NCBI GenBank assembly: GCA_026168455.1
Contig: CM047428.1
Location: 23,030,759-23,094,758 of the forward strand
Length of the DNA: 64,000 nt
Origin: Theocolax elegans
Lineage: Eukaryota > Arthropoda > Insecta > Hymenoptera > Cerocephalidae
Direction: 5' to 3'
The number at the start of each line of letters is the position of its first letter. The stretch's first letter is position 1. The notes beneath the pieces are model-generated. The model was not told the origin of the DNA. It did not search any database and was given only the letters and a program-made list of their open reading frames with translations. Position numbers and translations under genes: made by a program. Below, piece by piece: positions 55,653-64,000 of the stretch.

Positions 55653-55740
55653 CACGGAGAGAAAAAAAAAACGATGTTAATTTCAAATGTTTGCATTCAA
55701 TTAAGTAATTATTTAATAACACGGTAAATATAATATGTAA
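55653..55740. mobile_element. One-ended relative of the CACGGAG inverted-repeat family
   Basis: TA at 55651-55652 is followed by CACGGAGAGAAAA, identical to the left end of the element at 27811. No matching right end (TTTTCTC...CGTG followed by TA) is seen in the following 300 bases. The nearby string TAACACGGTAA also occurs about 45 bases inside the 27811 element, which supports relationship. It is probably a truncated or decayed copy. The right limit given is arbitrary. Confidence 0.45.
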
Positions 55741-56182
55741 TTTTCAAAGAAAAATAAAATTTGAAAGTTAATAAAAATATAAAGTAATTCATTGTTACGG
55801 CGAAACCGTTAAATTTATAAAAATTTTACAGTTCCCTTTTTTTTTTTAGAGAAATTTTAACTTTTACAAAACGCATATTACTTTTACTTTATATAATAAT
55901 CCTGGGAGCAATAAAAATACCGAACGCGTATGGATTTGTTTACATAATCCGTATAGCAGAAAAAGAAACAATAATCATCAGTTTGAAATTTGGTAATTTT
56001 TGATTAAAAGAAACCGTGTAATTGTATATAATTGACCGGTATCACGAAGGTCGGCAAGCAATAAGAAAAAAAAAGAACCATTGCAAAGTCTATAGAAGTA
56101 ACGAGAGACTTTTTCTGATTCTATACAAAACGACCTCCCTCCCCTCCACCTTCTTAATCGAGTGATCGAGTCGAGAGAAAGA

Positions 56183-56422
56183 GAGAGAAAGAGAGAGCAA
56201 TATAGAATAATTACAGAGTGCGAGAGCGCGTTTGCGATTGTGCAGGGTATTATAATCGGGTCTCGCGGGAAAAGGCGTGGTGAGGTCGGCACTTGTCGAT
56301 GTCGAAAGCTCCGCTTCTTTTCCAGACGAGACTGACCTATCGTACATATATCGTTATGCAAATATTTTGAACAAGCTTCTAATAAGTTTGATATTCTACA
56401 AGGCTGCTCTTGACTTTAACAA

Positions 56423-56466
<44 letters not shown>

Positions 56467-57362
56467 GTATGTGTAAAGTGAAATAAGAAAGCGTAAAAGT
56501 CAGAGTACATACCTATATATATATATATACATACCGTAATCGTAATATTTATTCAAACGAAGGTTTTGATTTTTCAATTGATAGATCTACATATATATAT
56601 ATAACGTTAATTTCGTTAAAACAATTATATAAGCCGCAATCGATTATTCTAGATACATATCGATCAATTAGATTAATACATGGACATATAACAATGTATG
56701 TATGTATATATATACCGTCTGTACAAGTAGCCTCAAAAGTTTCCAACAAACGTTAAAATTACCCTTTGTATATATATAAGAGTCGTACCATTATCATAAT
56801 GACCAACCCCATTATGTAGAAACGTAGAAACATAACCTCGGTAAAGTGTCGCATATAAAACACCTCTCGAGCAATCCTTTCTCCCGTTTATACGCGTAAA
56901 CACGCGTCGATTCTCTTTTACGCGCGCGCGTGCGCTCGCACACGTTTACACACCGACGCGACACAAAAATCCAGCGGCAAGGTCGACCGAAAATCCGGTT
57001 GCTCGGTATATAGAAGTTGCGCAACCCTTATATACGATTGCAGTTTACTGTACACGCTATCCGTACTTTCTTGCGAGCGCTATGTAAATTTTTATCGGTC
57101 GAATCGCCTCGAGGTGTTTTTTTCTTTTTCTTCTTTTATTTCGCTCTCTTTCCAATTTTATTTTTCTATCGGCGCTCTTCCATGTTCTTTTTTCTTCTTA
57201 TTTCTCTAAGGGTATAGATTTTACCTGCACGAACGAGAAAAAACAGTTTGTTACCGTCAAAACTATTGCCTATATAGATCGATTACGAAATTGGCGTCGA
57301 GCGAGCGAATTACAGGTGTAAATGCCGTTTTTGGACCTCTCGTCGATGACGTAGTTTATTTC
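56183..57362. repeat. Tandem duplication B, copy 1 (1180 bp)
   Basis: This is the first copy of a direct tandem duplication with a period of 1180 bp. It is a mixed block: CpG-rich ends around a TA-repeat-rich centre (about 56425-56620) and a pyrimidine-rich stretch near 57115-57210. The left edge lies in a GAGAGAAAGAGAGAG purine tract that is also present at the junction, so the duplication is anchored in low-complexity sequence. No coding exon is recognised. Open frames in the block repeat in both copies simply because the DNA is duplicated. Confidence 0.95.
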
Positions 57363-58557
57363 GAGAGAAAGAGAGAGCAATATAGAATAATTACAGAGTG
57401 CGAGAGCGCGTTTGCGATTGTGCAGGGTATTATAATCGGGTCTCGCGGGAAAAGGCGTGGTGAGGTCGGCACTTGTCGATGTCGAAAGCTCCGCTTCTTT
57501 TCCAGACGAGACTGACCTATCGTACATATATCGTTATGCAAATATTTTGAACAAGCTTCTAATAAGTTTGATATTCTACAAGGCTGCTCTTGACTTTAAC
57601 AAAAATATATATATATATATATATATGTATGTGTAAAGTGAAATAAGAAAGCGTAAAAGTCAGAGTACATACCTATATATATACATACCGTAATCGTAAT
57701 ATTTATTCAAACGAAGGTTTTGATTTTTCAATTGATAGATCTACACTGAAAAAAAATAAAGCAGAAGCCGCCGTAACTACATATATATATATAACGTTAA
57801 TTCGTTAAAACAATTATATAAGCCGCAATCGATTATTCTAGTCTAGATACATATCGATCAATTAGATTAATACATGGACATATAACAATGTATGTATGTA
57901 TATATATACCGTCTGTACAAGTAGCCTCAAAAGTTTCCAACAAACGTTAAAATTACCCTTTGTATATATATAAGAGTCGTACCATTATCATAATGACCAA
58001 CCCCATTATGTAGAAACGTAGAAACATAACCTCGGTAAAGTGTCGCATATAAAACACCTCTCGAGCAATCCTTTCTCCCGTTTATACGCGTAAACACGCG
58101 TCGATTCTCTTTTACGCGCGCGCGTGCGCTCGCACACGTTTACACACCGACGCGACACAAAAATCCAGCGGCAAGGTCGACCGAAAATCCGGTTGCTCGG
58201 TATATAGAAGTTGCGCAACCCTTATATACGATTGCAGTTTACTGTACACGCTATCCGTACTTTCTTGCGAGCGCTATGTAAATTTTTATCGGTCGAATCG
58301 CCTCGAGGTGTTTTTTTCTTTTTCTTCTTTTATTTCGCTCTCTTTCCAATTTTATTTTTCTATCGGCGCTCTTCCATGTTCTTTTTTCTTCTTATTTCTC
58401 TAAGGGTATAGATTTTACCTGCACGAACGAGAAAAAACAGTTTGTTACCGTCAAAACTATTGCCTATATAGATCGATTACGAAATTGGCGTCGAGCGAGC
58501 GAATTACAGGTGTAAATGCCGTTTTTGGACCTCTCGTCGATGACGTAGTTTATTTCG
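57363..58557. repeat. Tandem duplication B, copy 2 (about 1.2 kb)
   Basis: This second copy is almost identical to 56183-57362. The visible differences are shorter TA runs, one missing T in a TTTCG context, a 5-base repeat (TCTAG) near 57840, and a 34-bp insertion plus a duplicated TA at 57744-57779. After TTTATTTCG the sequence diverges from the junction: CGAGGAAG here, against AGAGAAAG at the end of copy 1. Those two strings are still similar, so a short homology sits at this edge too. Confidence 0.95.
57744..57777. mobile_element. 34-bp TA-flanked insertion, present in only one duplicate copy
   Basis: Copy 1 of duplication B reads GATCTACATATATAT at this point. Copy 2 reads GATCTA, then 34 extra bases, then TACATATATAT. 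The extra sequence starts CACTGAAAAAAAA and is followed by a second TA, as expected for insertion at a TA target. Its left end resembles the CACTGAGAAAA end of the element at 37128. Its right end (GCCGCCGTAAC) is not an inverted match, so this may be a deleted remnant or unrelated filler DNA. Confidence 0.45.
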
Positions 58558-58898
58558 CGAGGAAGAAGACAATTTATATGTATGAAACGAGCCTTTTGGA
58601 TTTTCATATTGTTATTCTTATCAGTATATGTAGGCAGTTTTGTTTTTGCATTTTACCCAAGGTATGATGAAATTTTTACGTTACAGCGCGGTTATTTCCA
58701 TAAGTTTCATAAATCGCGGCTTAAGTAGTTGGTACCAAGAATGTATCGGTGTACGTACATACATACATACATACATACATTCAGAAACTAGATTGTACAT
58801 TTTATTTAAACGTATATCTTACGTATAAATGGAATGATTGGCTGGAATAATCGTTTTTATGATAGAAAGCACTTTTTCAGAATTCACCTATAGCTTAT

Positions 58899-58930
<32 letters not shown>

Positions 58931-61900
58931 GACTTTACGTCTTTTTATTTATTTGATCATTAAGTATTTTATATATATTTGAAAGAAACGTTCTTTTCCT
59001 ACTTGATTTTCTTTCACCAACGTATATACATACATCTATACATTCAATTAGTATACATTACACATTATTAAATACTTTTTTATAGACCGTTCATTATTAA
59101 TAATTTTATACCCATAGGTGTAATATTTTCATTAATTATAGATCGTATTAATTTTACAATTTTTATTGATATACCAATAACAGGTATATATGCGTAAATA
59201 ACGTTTTTCTCAAAGTAAAAATAAACAAAAAGCACAAGGCGAGACATGTTAACTTTCAGTGAAATAGTCACTTCCTCGCGACTCGCGGCCAACGATTTTC
59301 ACACTTGAGAATTCTTTTCACCCGAGAGTCATTAAGCTATAATTCAAGTTCGTAAACTTGAACCGAAAGAAAAAGGAATAGCGTTTAATAAATAAGGTGA
59401 AGAAAGGAAAGAGAAAAATGTAATTTACCCGTAATTTTTTGTTGTTTATAATCGACTTTTTGTGTCACTCGAAATAACGCATTGAAACATTTTAATGATT
59501 ACAGTAATAACTGACTAATATAGAAAGTTATACCAGTTATGTACTCGTGACTTTTCTCTTAGTCGTTGTCTTGGTCGTCGCATTGAAAGCGACAAAAAAT
59601 GGTTAATCGATCCATTCTCTTAATAACTAGTTATTATTACTCTTACCCAACCGGTATAAATAAGTGTTATTCCATGATCAACCCGAAAGTTTTACAAAAG
59701 CTCGGTCTCTACATGTACACGCTACACCGTCTAATTTAATACTTAAAAATTCGGACGTGTGTCAAAAGCGCATTACATGCTGTATATTGAATAACCAAAA
59801 GTGTGTAATCATTCATCGCTTTTTCGAGGACAGTGTGGATTTACACGATTAAAAACTGAGGGGAAGAATATACATATATAGCATTTAGGATACATAAAAA
59901 TCCAGTGCCATTCGCGTCTATGAAAAATGAAACGATTCTGCATAGATTGGGTATTGTAGCAATACGGAAACCAACGGTTAATTATTTTTATTTCGTTATG
60001 TTTTACTTACAAGAAGAGTGTCACATCTTCGTCTCAATGCCGGAGTTATAGACTCTAACGCCCTTTTTTAAGAAATTTATAAGCAAATAACGAAATATTT
60101 TGTTGAAGGTTTCTTTATCTTTGGATGCTAATATTACTCTGGAACAAATAAAGATGTGCTCTCAAACTTAAGGCCAAAAAAGCTGAAATCTAGCAAATTT
60201 AATTTAATAAAAAAGATGCTCAAGTACGTTGATTTGATCGAAAGTTATGGAAAAAATAAGAATTAAAAAGTTAAAATATCTTTAAATTTTTATTTCTAAG
60301 TTCTAAACATCTCTTGCTTTGTTCATATTTATATAGTAAAAATCATGTGCTAAAATTTGGTAGAAATCCGTTTCCCGGAGACACAACAGTCTTCTTGTTA
60401 GACATATTTTGTAATTCAGTTGTAATATTGTAGATTTTTATATTTTACATCGACGTTTATCCGTTGAAAAAAGTATTAAAAAACATTTGATTACTTTAAT
60501 AACTTCGCAGCCGTATTTAATTTTCTTTTTGAAAAATAAATAATTAGTAACTTTAGTATATTCTCGATAAAACATCCGAAAGCATTAATAACACATTTTT
60601 GAAAACGAGAAAATTTTAACTGTACATATTCATTTAAATCGAAACCGTAATACATTCGCACGTTATAACAAAAAAAGTATCAGATTTATTTTTGAAAAAA
60701 GAAAAAGTGACACCTCGTAGTATACGCAATCATCGATAATATACTTTTACTAAAATTTTTCTAATAATAAATCAATAATTTGTAAACTTATACAATCAAA
60801 CAATATTTATATACGTAATTAGATGTATCTATATCAAAGTGCGAAAATGTTCATCGATGAAAATTACTCTTGTATTGAAAACCTCAACACTCGAATTAAA
60901 AATGTGAAAAAATTAATATAATTAACCATTCGACTAAAGTTCAAATTCGAAATTTCGACAGAAAATAACGAAGCAAACGTATCGTATATGCCCGTGACAT
61001 ATATATCGAAGACGAATGATAGATGTATATACATATATAAAATCAATTTAAACGTATATATACACGATTAGGTGAGTGCAATTAATTCGCGCGAGTATTC
61101 GTTGACAGAAACTCGACGATCACTCGTTAATTACTTAAAAGCGGTGAGCACAACAAATAAAATGGACATGTAGGGTATACGCTCGGGTAGTCGATGACAG
61201 ATTTTTCTTCAGCTCCCGAAACTTGACGCTCGTTATACACATCAAACTAAATTGCTGTATTAACTACTAATTTTATCCGTGTACCCAACGGTGTAAATAA
61301 AATAAATTGACTTTTCATTTGTATTATATATTTATATTATTCTAATGTTAATACAACTAGTTTTTTTTTCTCTCTATTTTCTATTTTTTTTTTCAAACTA
61401 GATTCGAAACACTTGACGTAAAATGAATTAATCCTTATACGGTCACTCAGCGCAGGTATAGGATAATTATATACATTTACATTTTTAAATATATTTAAGC
61501 ACATTAAAAACGGTTGATTTGATCAACTAATTTCTAATATATATATATAACCGGGTTTTTCCTCGCTCGCGTTAACAAAAAGTATTAACGTTCCAAATTT
61601 ATTACAAAAAGGTACAAATTATTTCAGGTATATATATACACACACAAAGTACTTTATACGCGTATACTCGTAAATGATAAAATAATATTATAAAATTTTA
61701 CACACTCTGCCTATATCTAACATTCAATCGTGTGCAGAAGTCTACTAAAAAAAAACATTTCGAATAATTAACCTACTAAATGTAATTAAACAACTTGGTA
61801 TTGGTGGCCGTAATTCCACTTTTATCCTCAAAAACTAGTTAGTTCGGTTTTAGAATCGTCTACGCGATGCGGAAAACACGGACGGTCGAAGTGAAGTAGA

Positions 61901-62809
61901 CTTTCATATACTCGCATAGATGTATATACAGGCACAAACAAGAGCATATGTACATTAGAATATTCGAGTGTTCCAGTTCGAATATATTTATATTTGAAAT
62001 TTCCGACATAACTTGTACACACTTTGAAACGTAAAGAGAAAGAGTGAAATTAGAAATTGTAATTTGAATTTTTGCCTGTAAATCCGTAGGATTGGACATA
62101 TACGAGACTCTTTATTACGTAGCTTCGAACCGGTAATTTTACAGAGTTCTATTTTACAATGTGAATCGGGTGGTATTACGACGACCAACGATTACCACAA
62201 AAGCATAACATTTATCTTCATATATATATAGAAACACACAAACACCTGTATATGTACATACATATGCACACATATACAGGCGAATGTGCAAGATACACAT
62301 ACACGCATCAACCATTTACACAGATGTTATTTACCAAATACGCAAACGGTCTTGAGAGATTTCGTAAGAAAAAAAAAAACATTTTTTTTTCACCGTAGGT
62401 TTTTCAGTTTTCTAAATCTTGAACATAGAGAAGATCAGAAAAGGGAAATTAAAAAAGCGTGTATACATTACGCAAAGGATATTTGATACTTTAGATTTTA
62501 TAAGGCTTTATATAGGAACTTTTACTGCTAAATTAGGAATACGCGGCATACATTATATCCATCAATAAGATAATAAAATTCAACTTCCATGTAACGTGAG
62601 AGAATTTCCTTCTCTTTTATATACATACATATATATAATAAAAAGAATCTACCCGTATTAAATACATATACATATATAATTGCATCACCAAATGTCTCTT
62701 TTATAAAGATATACATGAAATAATAAATAAACTCATAAATATATACATAATAAGATATAAAATAAATATAATTAACGAAAAGTTAAGGTAAAAAAATGTT
62801 TAATTGCAG
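58558..62809. other. AT-rich DNA upstream of the chitin-binding exon
   Basis: Mostly AT-rich, with TACA and AC repeats near 58.75-58.92 kb. The part at 59.9-60.5 kb is less repetitive but resembles nothing known to me. The last bases (TTTAATTGCAG) form the splice acceptor, so at least the right end of this stretch is intron. Confidence 0.65.
58755..58780. repeat. (TACA)n tetranucleotide repeat
   Basis: About six perfect ACAT units. A (AC)n run follows at 58899-58921, leading into a short AT run. Confidence 0.95.
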
Positions 62810-62984
62810 AATGCCAGAGGATAACACCGAGGAGTCCCCGAGCGAGCCGCAATGCCGCGGGTCTTGACTTTGAGTGTCCCGAAGAGTTCGGGTACTACCC
62901 ACACCCACGCGACTGCACGCAATACTACGTCTGTGTATTCGGTGGAGCTCTCCTCGAATCTTGCACAGGCGGGCTTATGTACAG
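62810..62984 (+). CDS. Internal exon of a chitin-binding (peritrophin-A/CBM14) protein, partial gene
   Basis: This 175-bp exon follows a TTTAATTGCAG acceptor and is followed by a canonical GTAAGA donor. It begins with the last two bases of a codon, runs 57 full codons, and ends with AG, the first two bases of a Ser or Arg codon. The translation contains ECPEEFGYYPHPRDC, then TQYYVC, then VFGGALLESC, then TGGLMY. The cysteine spacing is C-x12-C-x5-C-x9-C, with aromatic residues (YY, F) where ChtBD2 domains bind chitin. Cysteines 5 and 6 must lie in the next exon, which is outside the window. The N-terminal third of the exon is a basic, Pro/Ser/Arg-rich linker with one extra Cys. Family knowledge: single-domain proteins of this kind (CPAP1 class and relatives) are secreted and bind chitin in insect cuticle or tracheal matrix. 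The exact gene is not identified. A second CAG at 62815-62817 could serve as an alternative in-frame acceptor and would shorten the exon by 8 bases. A signal peptide was not found upstream. Confidence 0.9.
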
Positions 62985-64000
62985 GTAAGAGGACTGAGAA
63001 CGCGGCGAACCGGGTTTACGTATCGCATGTATACCATATATATAATACCGCGCTGAAAGAAAGTACGCGCGACGCGACAAAAAGGACAATCGGTACGTAT
63101 ACATGTCTATACGCGACCGATTCATTTCAACTTGTATATACAGATTGTTAATGAAAGTTTTAACGTACCGAATGACTAAACACGCGAGATTACATATCGA
63201 TTTTCAAAGATCGATACTTTACGCGTTTTATATGTACAATACGTATTCGTTTGTATACAAGATTCGATCGTTCTCGTTGGATAAAATGATGTTGTTTATT
63301 ATGAAAGTCTCTTGATTTCATAGTTGTTGTTTCTTTTTTGTTTATTCTTAACGTTGTTGTCTGATCGAACTTTAATGTTTATGACTGGTTTATGTGAATT
63401 ATGAGGTTGTTCGGTTGAGCTACTTGCCTTTGATAGTATCGCCTTTTGTAAACGGATGTTGTATAATTGTCTACTATGTACCCGCGCTTTCGTTTAATAA
63501 TCGTTTAATAATTAAATTCACGCACTTTTCGCGGTGCTCGATTACGTAAATTTAAGTGCTTGTTATAATTTTATAAAATCTTATATAGAATATATATTGG
63601 CTCTATGTAATTCAATAGTCTCAAGGTAAATTAATAAATATCAATTAGAGTCAAAATATATTGAATTTCATTTTCAACTATCACGGATAATTACTTAATT
63701 AAAGATTTCTTTTTTTTTTACTCGATATTGGATATCCCATAATTTTACGTATACGTGAGAAAGACTTTAATTGAACTAGCTACAAATTATATTTAATACA
63801 TTCAAATTTTCACGTTGTATTCGTTTAAATAAGATGTTTAAGCGACTCTTTATAATCCATAACGATTAACCAAATTCTTTAAAGTGGTAACACGTAGGTA
63901 ACTCGAAACTTTAGTAATAATAACATAACAACGTTGTAAAGTTCGTGAAAATGTTGAAAAAAAAAATATATTCGTTGTGTACACTTTCCAAGCTTACAAC
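62985..64000 (+). other. Start of the intron after the chitin-binding exon
   Basis: The sequence begins with a strong GTAAGA 5' splice site directly after the AG that splits a codon. The first hundred bases are CpG-rich and the rest is AT-rich. I looked for the missing second half of the domain, which should contain two more cysteines and usually a Trp, and did not find it. The intron therefore appears to be longer than 1 kb and to end outside the window. Nothing else is recognised in it. Confidence 0.75.

Larger units (their letters stand above)
51510..56182. other. Non-coding DNA with CpG-rich patches and simple repeats
   Basis: CpG-rich patches at about 51770-52740 and 53780-54190 carry the CG, G, TC and AC runs listed separately. 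A poly-C run lies near 53546. AT-rich DNA fills the rest. No gene is recognised. Confidence 0.6.

Noticed and set aside
56090..57541. Identical proteins predicted twice, suggesting a duplicated gene
   Set aside because: The frames recur only because the DNA block is duplicated. They are Ser/Leu- and Arg-rich frames in CpG-rich DNA with no domain or splice support.
62852..63151. Open frame of 99 codons overlapping the chitin-binding exon
   Set aside because: It is in a different frame from the ChtBD2 reading and runs straight through the GTAAGA donor into intron. Its residues match no family.

Overview
The window looks like nuclear DNA from an arthropod, most likely an insect. It is strongly AT-rich, full of simple repeats (CT, GT, GA, AT, ATT and ATCT runs), and has no operon-like gene packing. 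AT-rich stretches alternate with short CpG-rich patches, a texture I associate with Hymenoptera (bees, wasps, ants). That order-level guess is inference from base composition and is not proven here.

Only one coding segment can be supported: a 175-bp internal exon on the + strand at 62810-62984. It encodes the first four cysteines of a peritrophin-A type chitin-binding domain (ChtBD2/CBM14), as found in secreted cuticle or matrix proteins of insects. The exon has a plausible 3' splice site before it and a canonical GTAAGA donor after it, and the domain is cut in two by the next intron. The rest of the gene lies to the right of the window and probably also to the left of the exon. The preceding 62.8 kb is therefore either a very long intron or intergenic DNA. 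I found no other exon, tRNA, rRNA or recognisable protein-coding transposon in it.

The non-coding part has four kinds of visible structure. (1) Two direct tandem duplications of unique-looking sequence: about 1.39 kb at 20346-23132 and about 1.18-1.20 kb at 56183-58557. In each, the copies are almost identical and differ mainly by small indels, with short homology at the junctions. (2) A family of short inverted-repeat elements (MITE-like) with CACGGAG/CACTGAG-type ends and TA target duplications, at 27811-28043, 37128-37304 and 41852-42110. A one-ended relative lies at 55653, and a 34-bp TA-flanked insertion is present in only one copy of the second duplication. (3) Two short minisatellites, 5 x 20 bp at 51070-51169 and 3 x 30 bp at 45636-45725. 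(4) Many microsatellites, homopurine/homopyrimidine tracts and a widely scattered 10-bp palindrome, GTATATATAC.

No genes are seen working together here. The most biologically informative parts are the chitin-binding exon and the MITE family. The two tandem duplications most need checking, because they could be real recent duplications or assembly errors that join two haplotypes.
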